DNA of 64,000 nucleotides from Cupriavidus respiraculi (lineage in GTDB: Bacteria; Pseudomonadota; Gammaproteobacteria; Burkholderiales; Burkholderiaceae): NCBI RefSeq assembly GCF_914271545.1, contig NZ_CAJZAH010000002.1, positions 868,001-932,000 on the forward strand, written 5' to 3'. The stretch's first letter is position 1, and the number at the start of each line of letters is the position of its first letter. A program made the position numbers and the translations under genes. Under the pieces are notes generated by a model. That model saw only the letters and a program-made list of their open reading frames with translations, was not told where the DNA came from and searched no databases. Positions 49,451 to 58,915 of the stretch are shown piece by piece.

Positions 49451-50050
49451 CTAGCGCCTGGCCAGCAGGCCGATGCACAGGCTCATCAGGCCGAGGCGGC
49501 CTTTGACGCCCAGCTTGCGGTAGATGCCGGTCGCATAGGAATGCGTGGTCGAGACCGCCAGCTCCAGCCGTTGCGCAATCTGTTTCTCGCTGGCTTCCGT
49601 CAGCAGCAACTGCAATACCCGGCGCTCATACGGTGCCAGGCACCACAGCAATTCAAGCGGCGGCAGGAGTTCGCCGCCCGCAATCGGCCTGGCGTGCAGC
49701 GCGGTGGTGTTGCGCGCCACGCCGATGCGCAACCGCTGGGGCTCGAGCCATGACGCGGACCACGAAAAATGGACGTCGCTCCCGTCCTTGTGTCGATAGC
49801 GGTTCTCGAAACCCACGCGGCTCGCGCCGGCCAGCACCTTGGCTGCTTCGGCGCGCGTGCGTTGCCGGTCGGCCGGCACCACCAGATCCATGATCGCCTG
49901 GTCGACGATATCGCCGCGCGGAAATCCCAGCGTGTCGACGCATGCCCTGTTGATGTACTGGATCTTCCCAACCTCGTTCACGAGAAAGACGGCATCCGGC
50001 ACGCTGTCGGCAAAGCGGACGATGGCCTCTTCGGTAGCGGACTTGGTCAT
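49451..50050 (-). CDS. PAS domain LuxR-type regulator
   Basis: 199 residues. PAS domain about 8-120 (FADSVPDAVFLVNEVGKIQYIN; PRGDIVDQAIMDLVVPADR; FENRYRHKDGSDVHFSWS, each in part). LuxR HTH about 133-195: LAPYERRVLQLLLTEASEKQ then LAVSTTHSYATGIYRKLGVK. It senses a ligand or redox state through PAS and binds DNA. The ATG at 50050 fits the PAS start; the open frame runs on upstream without conserved look. It is divergent from the beta-lactamase-like gene. Confidence 0.85.
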   Translation of the reverse strand: MTKSATEEAIVRFADSVPDAVFLVNEVGKIQYINRACVDTLGFPRGDIVDQAIMDLVVPADRQRTRAEAAKVLAGASRVGFENRYRHKDGSDVHFSWSASWLEPQRLRIGVARNTTALHARPIAGGELLPPLELLWCLAPYERRVLQLLLTEASEKQIAQRLELAVSTTHSYATGIYRKLGVKGRLGLMSLCIGLLARR

Positions 50051-50479
50051 TTCGTGTCCCGGCGCGAGTTTGGAAGTCTCCAAAACAGACGCCGACACAT
50101 TGCCACAGCGCCGCAACGGTGGCAAACCCCGCTCGCCAACCGCAAATTGGCGCGGAATCGGCGCCACGCCGGCCGCTCCCCCTCTTGTTCCTCCCGCGTT
50201 GCGGAAGGCATGGGACAGATCCGAGCCACCATGGCGCCTCCGTTCGCGCGCACGCTCCCCTGATCGCCGGCACGCCGCGCATGCGCGCATGCATTGCCGT
50301 CTCTCACCCTGATACGGGAACAATGCTGGCGGGAGACCAGGCGTGGACATAGCCTGCTATTCAGCAGGCTATTGGGCACACCCTCGTTTTGCTAAGGTCG
50401 AGCCCGCGACCCTGCGACATGCCGGGCCCATACGGGGAACAGGCATGGGAACTGCGCAACCTGACAAGGACATCCACCC
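50051..50479. promoter_or_regulatory. 429-bp divergent region with a 24-bp palindrome
   Basis: No gene seen. At 50349-50372 there is a perfect 10-bp inverted repeat, ATAGCCTGCT-ATTC-AGCAGGCTAT, 107 bp before the beta-lactamase-like gene. GCGCATGC repeats occur near 50277-50292. Both genes' promoters must lie here; I could not pick good -10/-35 pairs. Confidence 0.5.
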
Positions 50480-51526
50480 ATGAAGCTCTTCGACCGCGCA
50501 CTCCACACCCCGATGGGTCGGCGCCAACTCCTGCGCGCCGCCAGCGCGGCCGTCGTGGCCCCGGCCCTGGCTGCCTGCAGCGATTCATCGATGGCGCAGA
50601 CCGCCCCGGTGGAGCTGCAGAACGCGATCCACGATTTCGCCCGGCTGGAACCGGACATGACCGGCGCACTGGTCCGCGCGGACGTACCGGACAGCCCGTG
50701 GGCCGCGAGCTATTTCCCGGAACGGCAGCTGTTCGTGGGGAGCGCCATCAAGACCTTCATCCTCGGGCAATTCCTGCGGGACAGCGAAGTGTCGCGCAAC
50801 GGCATTACCGGGGACAGTACCGTGGAAGTGAGCGATCTGCGCCGCTCGCCCGGCGGCGGCGTATTCGAAGGACTGACCGGCACCACGCACTATCGCAATG
50901 TGCTGGAGGCGATGATCGCCCACAGCGACAACACCGCGACCGATATCGCCATCGCGCAGGCGGAACCGGCCCGGGTGCGCGCGTTGATCGCCGAGGCGGG
51001 CCTGGCGCAGACGCAGATCCCCGACTCCACCCGCATGGAGTTCTCGTATCTGGCCGGAGCGCCACTGGGAGTGGACATCGGCTGGGCCGGCACCCAGAAC
51101 ATCGACGGCCTGGGCTACACCGCCCGCTCGACCGTCATCAATCCGGACGTGGCCATGCTCAGTTCGCCGAACGATATGGTGAGCTGGTACCAGCAGGCGC
51201 TCAGCGGCAAGTTCTTCGCCAAGCCCGCCACACTGAAGGAATTCAAGCGGATTTCGGCCATGGCCAACGCCATGCCGGTGATCGTGCCGGACGACACGGT
51301 CGCGTACGGCAAGGGCGGGAGCATCGACTGGGCCGGCTTTCACTGCATCTGCGTGGCGGGTCAGATGCGCGTACGGGATGTGCCGGTAACCTTCTGCTTT
51401 GTGCTGAACTGGAAGAGCGAGTCCAGCAATTCGATGACGCGCTCGGGCGAATTCGTCGCGCCCATCGTCAGGGCGCTGGAAGCGGTATCGACATCGATCA
51501 AGCAGATGTATCCGCGCAAGGCCTGA
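50480..51526 (+). CDS. Class A beta-lactamase-like serine hydrolase, altered motifs
   Basis: 348 residues. N-terminus MKLFDRALHTPMGRRQLLRA then a hydrophobic core ending LAAC, a lipobox (possibly Tat). Active-site motifs: SAIK (SxxK) near residue 88, SDN near 148, and KGG near 277 where KTG is usual. I do not see the class A ExxLN omega-loop motif. It may be an unusual beta-lactamase, a DD-peptidase-like protein or an esterase, so resistance should not be assumed. Confidence 0.8.
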   Translation: MKLFDRALHTPMGRRQLLRAASAAVVAPALAACSDSSMAQTAPVELQNAIHDFARLEPDMTGALVRADVPDSPWAASYFPERQLFVGSAIKTFILGQFLRDSEVSRNGITGDSTVEVSDLRRSPGGGVFEGLTGTTHYRNVLEAMIAHSDNTATDIAIAQAEPARVRALIAEAGLAQTQIPDSTRMEFSYLAGAPLGVDIGWAGTQNIDGLGYTARSTVINPDVAMLSSPNDMVSWYQQALSGKFFAKPATLKEFKRISAMANAMPVIVPDDTVAYGKGGSIDWAGFHCICVAGQMRVRDVPVTFCFVLNWKSESSNSMTRSGEFVAPIVRALEAVSTSIKQMYPRKA

Positions 51527-51574
51527 GCGGGCCGCGATGGCGTTCCGTCCCGCGCGGCGCCGGCCGCGCCGGCC

Positions 51575-52078
51575 TCAGCCCGCCTGGCCCCGCTCGTCCA
51601 CCGAGATGGCCAGCGTCTCCTTGATCTCCTCCATCACCACATAGCTCTTCGACTGGGCCGCGCCGGGCAACTGGAGCAGGATATCGCCGAGCAGCCGCCG
51701 GTACTCGCCGATCTCCCGGATGCGGGCCTTGAGCAGGTAGTCGAAGTCGCCCGACACCAGATGGCATTCGAGCACCTCGGGAATCCGCAGCACCTCCCGG
51801 CGGAACTGCTCGAACATGTTGCCGGCCTTGTTGTTCAGCGAGATCTCGACGAACACCAGCAGCCCGCTGCCCAACAGCGCCGGGTTGAGGCGGGCGTAGT
51901 AGCCCATGATGATGCCGTCGCGCTCCAGGCGCTTGACGCGCTCGATGCACGGCGTGATGGTCAGCCCGACCGCCTCGGCCAGGTCCTTCATCGACATCCT
52001 GCCGTCGCCTTGCAGCAGCGTCAGGATCCTGCGGTCCAGCCGATCCAGGCCGCGCTGCGGCAGTCGGGTCGTTCGCAT
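51575..52078 (-). CDS. Lrp/AsnC-family regulator (DadR-like)
   Basis: 167 residues. HTH at about 12-60 (LDRLDRRILTLLQGDGRMS; LAEAVGLTITPCIERVKRLE), RAM ligand domain 75-155 (CHLVSGDFDYLLKAR). It is divergent from dadA with 108 bp between, so it probably controls D-amino-acid breakdown in answer to alanine or a related amino acid, as DadR does. Confidence 0.9.
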   Translation of the reverse strand: MRTTRLPQRGLDRLDRRILTLLQGDGRMSMKDLAEAVGLTITPCIERVKRLERDGIIMGYYARLNPALLGSGLLVFVEISLNNKAGNMFEQFRREVLRIPEVLECHLVSGDFDYLLKARIREIGEYRRLLGDILLQLPGAAQSKSYVVMEEIKETLAISVDERGQAG

Positions 52079-52094
52079 GACTATTTACTGTTTC

Positions 52095-52115
52095 CGTGAA
52101 TTATTCGTGAATTAT
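52095..52115. promoter_or_regulatory. Direct repeats in the lrp-dadA gap
   Basis: CGTGAATTAT occurs twice, at 52095-52104 and 52106-52115, 11 bp apart, one helical turn. The AT-rich repeats lie in the 108-bp gap and are good candidates for the binding sites of the Lrp-type regulator. Confidence 0.55.
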
Positions 52116-52186
52116 GACTGGATGAGTTCCAATAACATAGACGGAAATCCTATACCCACCTGACATTCCGGTCGGAGTTCCGAAAG

Positions 52187-53479
52187 ATGCGTGTTCTAGT
52201 TCTCGGTAGCGGCGTCATTGGCGTGACCAGCGCCTGGTATCTGGCCAAGGCAGGCCACGACGTCACCGTCGTGGATCGCGAAGCCGCGCCCGCGCTGGGC
52301 ACCAGCTTCGCCAACGCCGGGCAGATATCGCCGGGATATGCATCGCCCTGGGCGGCGCCGGGTGTGCCGCTGAAGGCCATCAAGTGGATGTTCCAGCAGC
52401 ATGCGCCGCTGTCGATCCGGCCGGACGGCAGCCTGTTCCAGTTGCAGTGGATGTGGCAGATGCTGATGAACTGCAACGCGCGCAGCTATGCCACCAACAA
52501 GGAGCGCATGGTGCGCCTGGCCGAGTACAGCCGCGACTGCATCCGCGCGCTGCGGGCCGATACCGGCATCGCCTACGAGGGCCGCCAGCGGGGCACCTTG
52601 CAGGTGTTCCGCACCGAGGCGCAGCTCGAAGACGCGGCCAAGGACATCGCCGTGCTGGAAGAGGCCGGCGTGCCGTACGAGCTGCTGTCGCGCGAGGAAC
52701 TCGCCCTCAGCGAACCGGCGCTGGCCGCGGCCGGCGACAAGCTGACCGGCGGCCTGCGCCTGCCCAACGACGAGACCGGCGATTGCCAGCTGTTCACGCA
52801 GCGGCTTGCCGCGATGGCCGAGGGCCTTGGCGTGAAATTCGTCCAAGGCCGCTCCATCGACAGCCTCCTGACCCAGGGCGATGCGGTGACCGGCGCGGTG
52901 ATCGCCGGCGAGCCGACCTTCGCCGATCTGGTGGTGGTGGCGCTGGGCAGCTGGTCCACGCCCTTCGTGCAGAACTTCCTGCGCATCCCGGTCTATCCGC
53001 TCAAGGGCTTCTCGATCACGGTGCCGATGACCGACGCCGCGCGCAGCCCGGTGTCGACGGTTCTTGACGAGACCTACAAGGTGGCGATTACGCGCTTCGA
53101 CGACCGCATCCGCGTCGGCGGCATGGCGCAGATCGTGGGCTACGACAAGACGCTCGATCCGGCCAAGCGCAAGACGCTGGAGCACGTCGTCACCGACCTG
53201 TTCCCGGGTGCCGGCGATGTCAGCCGCGCCACGTTCTGGACCGGCCTGCGCCCGATGACACCCGACGGCACGCCCATCGTCGGCCCGACCCCGGTAAAAG
53301 GACTGTGGCTGAACACCGGACACGGCACGCTGGGGTGGACCATGGCGTGCGGGTCCGGCAAGCTGCTGTCGGACCTGGTCTCGGGCACCTCGCCCGCGAT
53401 CCGCGCGGACGACCTGTCGGTGGCGCGCTACCAGCGGCAGACGCAGCGGCACCCGATGCCGCGGCCGGCCACGGCGTGA
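52187..53479 (+). CDS. dadA: D-amino acid dehydrogenase
   Basis: 430 residues, DAO-type flavoprotein. FAD motif [17 protein letters not shown] at residues 2-18 and [23 protein letters not shown] near 32-54 (in part). Near the end [16 protein letters not shown] and [19 protein letters not shown] are typical. It oxidises D-amino acids, mainly D-alanine, to keto acids and passes electrons to the respiratory chain. GGTCGGAGTTCC contains the ribosome site. Confidence 0.95.
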   Translation: MRVLVLGSGVIGVTSAWYLAKAGHDVTVVDREAAPALGTSFANAGQISPGYASPWAAPGVPLKAIKWMFQQHAPLSIRPDGSLFQLQWMWQMLMNCNARSYATNKERMVRLAEYSRDCIRALRADTGIAYEGRQRGTLQVFRTEAQLEDAAKDIAVLEEAGVPYELLSREELALSEPALAAAGDKLTGGLRLPNDETGDCQLFTQRLAAMAEGLGVKFVQGRSIDSLLTQGDAVTGAVIAGEPTFADLVVVALGSWSTPFVQNFLRIPVYPLKGFSITVPMTDAARSPVSTVLDETYKVAITRFDDRIRVGGMAQIVGYDKTLDPAKRKTLEHVVTDLFPGAGDVSRATFWTGLRPMTPDGTPIVGPTPVKGLWLNTGHGTLGWTMACGSGKLLSDLVSGTSPAIRADDLSVARYQRQTQRHPMPRPATA

Positions 53480-53516
53480 TGCTGGCGGCGACTCAACGCA
53501 ACGGCACTGAAACGAA

Positions 53517-53547
53517 AAGACGGCCCCTCGGGGCCGTCTTCTTTTTT
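53517..53547. terminator. Terminator between dadA and acyl-CoA dehydrogenase gene
   Basis: AAGACGGCCC, loop CTCG, GGGCCGTCTT, then CTTTTTT. A 10-bp stem with a T-run for dadA; the A-rich left side gives some function for the convergent gene. Confidence 0.93.
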
Positions 53548-53564
53548 GGTGCCCGCTCAGCCGG

Positions 53565-55349
53565 TCAGAACTGTGCCTCCGACAAGGCAACGGTCGCCGC
53601 GCCGCCGGCCACGATCGCGTCGCGCAGGCCGCCGGCCTGGGACAGGATGTGTTCGGCGAAGAAGTGGCCGGTCGCGATCTTGGCGGCGCAGAATGCCGGA
53701 TCGTCCGCCATGCCCGCATCGGCCGCCAGCATCGCGCGGCCCATTTGCCAGCCGCTGAACACGATGCCGCACAGTTTCAGATACGGCACGCTGCCCGCGT
53801 AGGCCGCGTTCGGATCGGATTTTCCATTGGCGACGATAAAGTCGATCGCCTCCACCAGCGCTTCCCGAGCCTTGGCCAGCTGCCGGCGCATCGCGCCGAA
53901 CGCGGCGCCGCCGTGGTCGCCCAGCCGCGCCTCCGTTTCCGCGATGCGGGCGCACAGCGCGCGCGCCACCGCGCCGCCGTCGCGCACGGTCTTGCGGCCG
54001 ACCAGGTCGTTGGCCTGGATGGCCGTGGTGCCCTCGTAGATCGGCAGGATGCGCGCATCGCGGTAGTGCTGCGCGGCGCCCGTTTCCTCGATAAAGCCCA
54101 TGCCACCGTGCACCTGCACGCCCAGGCTCGTCACGTCGATGGACAGTTCCGTGCTCCACCCCTTGACGATGGGCACCAGGAATTCGTACACCGCCTGGCT
54201 TTCCTTGCGCACCGCTTCGTCGGGATGCTGGTGCGCCGTATCGCTCTCGGCCGCGGCCACATAGGCCACCGCCCGCCCGCCTTCGGTGAGCGCACGCATC
54301 GTCATCAGCATCCGCTTCACGTCGGGATGGTGGATGATCGTTACGGCCTGGCGCGCCGAGCCGTCCACCGGCCGGCTCTGCACGCGCTCCCGGGCGAACG
54401 CCACCGCCTGCTGGTAGGCGCGCTCGGACACCGCGATCCCCTGCATGCCGACCGAGAAGCGCGCGGCGTTCATCATGATGAACATGTACTCCAGACCTCG
54501 GTTCTCCTCGCCGACCAGCGTGCCGATGGCGCCGCCGTGGTCGCCGAACTGCAGCACCGCCGTCGGGCTGGCCTTGATGCCGAGCTTGTGTTCGATCGAG
54601 ACGCAATGCACGTCGTTGCGAGCGCCGAGCGAGCCGTCGTCGTTCACCAGGAACTTCGGGACAATGAACAGCGAGATGCCCTTGACGCCCTCGGGCGCAT
54701 TCGGGGTGCGGGCCAGCACGAGGTGGACGATGTTGTCCGCCATGTCGTGCTCGCCATAGGTGATGAAGATCTTGGTGCCGGACAGCTTGTAGGTGCCGTC
54801 GCCCTGCGGCTCGGCGCGCGTGCGCACCGCGGCCAGATCCGAGCCGGCCTGCGGCTCGGTGAGGTTCATGGTGCCGGTCCACTCGCCCGAAATCAGTTTG
54901 GGCAGGAACGTCGCCCGCTGCGTTTCGGTGCCGGCCGTGAGCAGGGCCTCGATCGCGCCATCGGTCAGCAGCGGACACAGCGCGAACGACAGGTTGGCCG
55001 AGTTCAGCATTTCGTTGCAAGCGGTTGCGATCAGCTTGGGCAGCCCCTGCCCGCCGAACTCCTGCGGATGCAGCACGCCCTGCCAGCCGCCTTCGCCGAA
55101 CTGGCGGAAGGCGTCCCGGAATCCGGCCGTCGTGCGGACCTCGCCGTCGTGCCACGCGCTCGGCTCGATGTCGCCGGCCCGGTTCAGCGGCGCCACCACC
55201 TCTTCGTTGAAGCGGGCCGCCTCTTCCAGCACGGCCTGCGCGGTGTCGGGCGTCGCATCTTCGAACCCGGGCAGGCGGCTGACGGCATCAAGACCCGCAA
55301 GCTCGTTCATCACGAACAGCATTTCCTTGAGCGGGGCACGGTAGGTCAT
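53565..55349 (-). CDS. Acyl-CoA dehydrogenase
   Basis: 594 residues, the longer FadE/AcdB-like form with an extra C-terminal domain (about 470-594). FAD/substrate motifs: MNLTEPQAGSDLAAVRTRA near 157, GGMGFIEETGAAQHYRDARILPIYEGTTAIQAND near 410-443 (in pieces); the Glu of YEGT is the likely catalytic base. First step of a beta-oxidation cycle. The neighbours etfB and etfA, just upstream on the same strand, supply its electron acceptor. Confidence 0.93.
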   Translation of the reverse strand: MTYRAPLKEMLFVMNELAGLDAVSRLPGFEDATPDTAQAVLEEAARFNEEVVAPLNRAGDIEPSAWHDGEVRTTAGFRDAFRQFGEGGWQGVLHPQEFGGQGLPKLIATACNEMLNSANLSFALCPLLTDGAIEALLTAGTETQRATFLPKLISGEWTGTMNLTEPQAGSDLAAVRTRAEPQGDGTYKLSGTKIFITYGEHDMADNIVHLVLARTPNAPEGVKGISLFIVPKFLVNDDGSLGARNDVHCVSIEHKLGIKASPTAVLQFGDHGGAIGTLVGEENRGLEYMFIMMNAARFSVGMQGIAVSERAYQQAVAFARERVQSRPVDGSARQAVTIIHHPDVKRMLMTMRALTEGGRAVAYVAAAESDTAHQHPDEAVRKESQAVYEFLVPIVKGWSTELSIDVTSLGVQVHGGMGFIEETGAAQHYRDARILPIYEGTTAIQANDLVGRKTVRDGGAVARALCARIAETEARLGDHGGAAFGAMRRQLAKAREALVEAIDFIVANGKSDPNAAYAGSVPYLKLCGIVFSGWQMGRAMLAADAGMADDPAFCAAKIATGHFFAEHILSQAGGLRDAIVAGGAATVALSEAQF

Positions 55350-55370
55350 CGAAGTCTCCGTTGTAGGTAT

Positions 55371-55406
55371 GAAAAAGCCGTTCGCGGGCGGCGCCCGGAA
55401 CGGCTT
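55371..55406 (-). terminator. Terminator of etfBA
   Basis: Stem AAGCCGTTC (55375-55383) with GAACGGCTT (55398-55406), GC-rich inner stem, then five T residues on the minus strand (55376-55372). It ends the etfBA transcript before the acyl-CoA dehydrogenase gene, which so needs its own promoter or read-through. Confidence 0.88.
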
Positions 55407-55452
55407 GCAATGCTGTCCGCACCGCCCCTTGCCGGGCGGTGCCCCGGGCCTG

Positions 55453-56388
55453 TCAGCCCAGCGCCGCGACCAGTTCCGGCACGACCGTGTTCAGGTCCCC
55501 GACCAGGCCGTAGTCGGCCACCGAGAAGATCGGCGCTTCGGCATCCTTGTTGATCGCCACGATCACCTTGGAGTCCTTCATGCCGGCCAGATGCTGGATC
55601 GCGCCGGAGATGCCGACGGCGATATAGAGCTGCGGCGCGACGATCTTGCCGGTCTGGCCGACCTGATAGTCGTTAGGCACGAAGCCCGCGTCCACCGCCG
55701 CGCGCGAGGCGCCCAGCGCGGCGCCCAGCTTGTCGGCCAGCGGCGTCAGCACCTTGGTGTAGTTGTCCCCCGAGCCCACGCCGCGGCCACCGGAGACGAT
55801 GATCTTGGCGGCGGTCAGTTCGGGACGATCGCTCTTGGTGACTTCGCGCGACACAAACTGCGAAACGCCCGCGTCGGCGGCGGCCGGCACGTTGTCGACC
55901 GAGGCGGAGCCGCCTTCGCTGGCGGCCGGGTCGAACGCCGTGCCACGCACGGTGATGACCTTGACCTTGTCGGACGACTTGACGATGGCGATCGCGTTGC
56001 CGGCGTAGATCGGACGCTCGAAGGTATCGGGGCCGTCGACGCGGGTGATGTCGGACAGCTGGGCCACGTCGAGCTTGGCGGCCACGCGCGGCAGGATGTT
56101 CTTGCCGTAGGCGGTGGCGGGGGCCAGGATGTGGCTGTAGTCGCTGGCGACGGCCAGCACCTGCTCCGCCACGTTCTCGGCCAGGCCGTCGGCGAAATGC
56201 GGCGCGTCGGCCAGCAGCACCTTGGAGACGCCGGCGATCTTCGCGGCGGCGGCGGCAGCGGCAGCGGCATTGGAGCCGGCCACCAGTACGTGGACATCGC
56301 CGCCGGTCTGGGCGGCGGCCGTCACGGTATTGAGCGTGGCGGCCTTGATCGATTGATTGTCGTGTTCAGCAATGACGAGTGCAGTCAT
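55453..56388 (-). CDS. etfA: Electron transfer flavoprotein subunit alpha
   Basis: 311 residues. FAD-binding C-terminal part: [16 protein letters not shown] near 200, [20 protein letters not shown] near 251-270 (in part), [21 protein letters not shown] near 285. Carries electrons from acyl-CoA dehydrogenases to ETF-ubiquinone oxidoreductase. 18 bp after etfB. Confidence 0.96.
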   Translation of the reverse strand: MTALVIAEHDNQSIKAATLNTVTAAAQTGGDVHVLVAGSNAAAAAAAAAKIAGVSKVLLADAPHFADGLAENVAEQVLAVASDYSHILAPATAYGKNILPRVAAKLDVAQLSDITRVDGPDTFERPIYAGNAIAIVKSSDKVKVITVRGTAFDPAASEGGSASVDNVPAAADAGVSQFVSREVTKSDRPELTAAKIIVSGGRGVGSGDNYTKVLTPLADKLGAALGASRAAVDAGFVPNDYQVGQTGKIVAPQLYIAVGISGAIQHLAGMKDSKVIVAINKDAEAPIFSVADYGLVGDLNTVVPELVAALG

Positions 56389-56406
56389 GTTCTATCTCCT
56401 GGCCGC

Positions 56407-57156
56407 TCAGATGACCTTGGCTTCGTTCTTCAGCTTTTGCACCAGCGTCGCGACGTCCGGCACCATCACGCCAGCGCTGCGCTTGGCGGGCTCGACCACC
56501 TTGACGGTCGACAGGCGCGGGGCCACGTCGACGCCGAGGTCTTCCGGCTTCACGGTTTCGAGCGGCTTCTTCTTGGCCTTCATGATGTTGGGCAGCGTGA
56601 CGTAGCGCGGCTCGTTCAGGCGCAGGTCGGTCGTCACGACGGCCGGCAGGGTCACCGACAGGGTTTCGAGGCCGCCGTCGACTTCGCGGGTCACCGAAGC
56701 CTTGCCGTCCGCGACCACGACCTTCGAGGCGAAGGTGGCCTGGGGCAGGTTCGCCAGCGCGGCAACCATCTGACCGGTCTGGTTGGAGTCGTCATCGATG
56801 GCCTGCTTGCCGAGGATGACCAGTTGGGGCTGTTCCTTGTCGATCAGGGCCTTGAGCAGCTTGGCGACGGCCAGCGGCTGCAGGTCCTCGTTGCTCTCCA
56901 CCAGAATGCCGCGGTCGGCGCCGATGGCCATGGCAGTGCGCAGCGTCTCCTGGCATTGCGTTGCGCCGCACGACACGGCGATCACTTCGGTGGCCACGCC
57001 CGCTTCCTTCAGACGCACCGCCTCTTCCACGGCGATCTCGTCGAACGGGTTCATGCTCATCTTCACGTTGGCCAGATCCACACCCGAGCCATCGGACTTC
57101 ACACGGACCTTCACGTTGTAGTCCACCACGCGCTTGACTGCGACAAGTACTTTCAT
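56407..57156 (-). CDS. etfB: Electron transfer flavoprotein subunit beta
   Basis: 249 residues, family length. Start [23 protein letters not shown]-site region [19 protein letters not shown] near 113-131; [26 protein letters not shown] near 170 (the conserved ETF-beta motif, in part). First gene of etfBA. Confidence 0.96.
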   Translation of the reverse strand: MKVLVAVKRVVDYNVKVRVKSDGSGVDLANVKMSMNPFDEIAVEEAVRLKEAGVATEVIAVSCGATQCQETLRTAMAIGADRGILVESNEDLQPLAVAKLLKALIDKEQPQLVILGKQAIDDDSNQTGQMVAALANLPQATFASKVVVADGKASVTREVDGGLETLSVTLPAVVTTDLRLNEPRYVTLPNIMKAKKKPLETVKPEDLGVDVAPRLSTVKVVEPAKRSAGVMVPDVATLVQKLKNEAKVI

Positions 57157-57195
57157 GCGCTACTCCACTGATAGTCAGAAATTGGTTCGCCCGCC

Positions 57196-57201
57196 ATTAT
57201 A
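57196..57201 (-). promoter_or_regulatory. Probable -10 of etfBA
   Basis: TATAAT on the minus strand, 40 bp before the etfB ATG. No -35 consensus at 16-18 bp. Confidence 0.5.
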
Positions 57202-57260
57202 ACCACCGGGTCGATGGCCCTCTTGCTTTTCGAACGACCGTACTATTTTATCGGCAAAGA

Positions 57261-57283
57261 ATTGCCGGGCAAAGCCCGGCAAT
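57261..57283 (-). terminator. Hairpin after metQ
   Basis: ATTGCCGGGC, loop AAA, GCCCGGCAAT: perfect 10-bp stem, 95 bp after the metQ stop on the minus strand, followed there by TCTTTG, a weak T-run. Confidence 0.65.
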
Positions 57284-57377
57284 GAAAAATCTGGCGCCTA
57301 TTGTGCCGCAGGAATCGCAGCGGCACACGGATTTCGACGTTTTCTTCGGTTTGCCCGCGTCAGCCCGGGCACGCCGC

Positions 57378-58175
57378 TTACCAGGCGGTGATGACCGATT
57401 CCTTGTACGTCTTGGCGACGTAGTCCTTGATCTCGGCCGAGTGGTAGGCCTTGATCAGCTTGGCGACCCACGGCTTGTCCTTGTCCGCGGCGCGCACGGC
57501 GATCAGGTTGGCGTACGGACCCTTGGGGCCTTCCGACGCGATGGCGTCCTTGGTCGGCGACAGGCCGGCGGACTCGGCGTAGTTGCCGTTGATCGCGGCG
57601 GCGTCCAGGTCGTCCAGCGAGCGCGGCAGTTGCGCGGCGTCCAGCTCGACGATGCGGATCTTCTTCGGGTTCTCCACCACGTCCAGCGGCGTGGCCTTCA
57701 GGCCCGCGTCCGGACGCAGCTTGATCACGCCCTTGCTCTGCAGCAGCAGCAGGCCGCGGCCGCCGTTGGTCGGATCGTTGGGCACGCCCACGCGCGCGCC
57801 CTGCTTGAGCTGGTCGAGCGACTTGATCTTCTTCGAATACACGCCCATCGGGAACGTGACGGTGAAGCCGACATTGGCGAACTTGTAGCCACGGTCCTTC
57901 ATCTGCGCCTCGAGGTACGGCAGATGCTGGTAGCTGTTGGCGTCCAGGTCTCCGGCGGCCAGCGCCGCGTTCGGCTGGATGTAGTCGCTGAACTCCACCA
58001 CCTGGATGTTCAGGCCATCCTTGGCGGCGACCTTCTTGACCTGTTCCATGATCTGGGCGTGCGGGCCGCCGGTCACGCCGATCTTGATCGGCTTGTCCTG
58101 GGCGGTGGCGCCCGTCGCGAGGGTGGCGCCCACGGCGACACCGGCAATCCATTGCAGCAAGCTACGACGTTGCAT
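57378..58175 (-). CDS. metQ: Methionine ABC transporter substrate-binding protein
   Basis: 265 residues, NlpA family. Signal peptide 1-26 without a lipobox Cys (ends ATGATAQ), so a free periplasmic protein. Mature start KPIKIGVTGGPHAQIM; DLDANSYQHLPYLE near 82; VGVPNDPTNGGRGLLLLQ near 135. GGAAGGAAG precedes the ATG. Last gene of metNIQ; substrate L-methionine (perhaps also D-methionine) by family and gene order. Confidence 0.92.
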   Translation of the reverse strand: MQRRSLLQWIAGVAVGATLATGATAQDKPIKIGVTGGPHAQIMEQVKKVAAKDGLNIQVVEFSDYIQPNAALAAGDLDANSYQHLPYLEAQMKDRGYKFANVGFTVTFPMGVYSKKIKSLDQLKQGARVGVPNDPTNGGRGLLLLQSKGVIKLRPDAGLKATPLDVVENPKKIRIVELDAAQLPRSLDDLDAAAINGNYAESAGLSPTKDAIASEGPKGPYANLIAVRAADKDKPWVAKLIKAYHSAEIKDYVAKTYKESVITAW

Positions 58176-58261
58176 GTTGTGACTTCCTTCCTTGACTCTG
58201 GAGTTGATGCTTGTGTTGATGTTGTATGCGACCGGGAAACTCTCTGCCGGGCGAACCCGGT

Positions 58262-58915
58262 TCAACGATGGCTGATCCGGCGCACCAGCCAGTCGCCAAA
58301 GCTCTGCACCGCCTGTACCAGCACGATGAGGATCACCACCACCGCCACCATCACCTCGGTAATGTAGCGCTGGTAGCCATAGCGGATGCCGAGGTCGCCG
58401 AGCCCGCCGCCGCCGATGGCGCCGGCCATGGCGGAGTAGCCCACCAGGCTGACGAAGGTGATCGTCAGGCCGGCCACGATGCCGGGCATCGCCTCGGGCA
58501 GCAGCACCTTCCACACGATCTGGCGCGTGGTGGCGCCCATGGCCTGCGCCGCCTCGACCAGGCCCTTGTCGACCTCCCGCAGCGCGCTCTCGACCAGCCG
58601 CGCGATAAACGGAATGGCGGCGATGGTCAGCGGCACCACGGCCGCCGCCGTGCCGATCGACGAGCCGGCGATGAAGCGCGTGAACGGAATCACCACCACC
58701 AGCAGGATGATGAACGGAATGGACCGCACCGCGTTGACCACCACGCCGATGGTGCGGTTGAACAGCGGATGCGCCAGCACCCCGCCGCGATTGGTCAGGT
58801 GCAGCACCACGCCGAGCGGCACGCCAAGCAGCGCCCCGACCACGCCGGAGATGCCCACCATCAGCATGGTTTCGCCGAACGACACCAGGAACAGATCAAG
58901 CAACTCAGACCACAT
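58262..58915 (-). CDS. metI: Methionine ABC transporter permease
   Basis: 217 residues, five membrane helices. ATPase-docking EAA loop [27 protein letters not shown] near 125-150 (in part) is the MetI pattern. Its start overlaps the end of metN by 11 bp. Confidence 0.94.
   Translation of the reverse strand: MWSELLDLFLVSFGETMLMVGISGVVGALLGVPLGVVLHLTNRGGVLAHPLFNRTIGVVVNAVRSIPFIILLVVVIPFTRFIAGSSIGTAAAVVPLTIAAIPFIARLVESALREVDKGLVEAAQAMGATTRQIVWKVLLPEAMPGIVAGLTITFVSLVGYSAMAGAIGGGGLGDLGIRYGYQRYITEVMVAVVVILIVLVQAVQSFGDWLVRRISHR

Noticed and set aside
50480-51526. Calling this gene an antibiotic-resistance beta-lactamase
   Set aside because: KTG is changed to KGG and the omega-loop Glu motif is not found, so resistance is not supported by the sequence.
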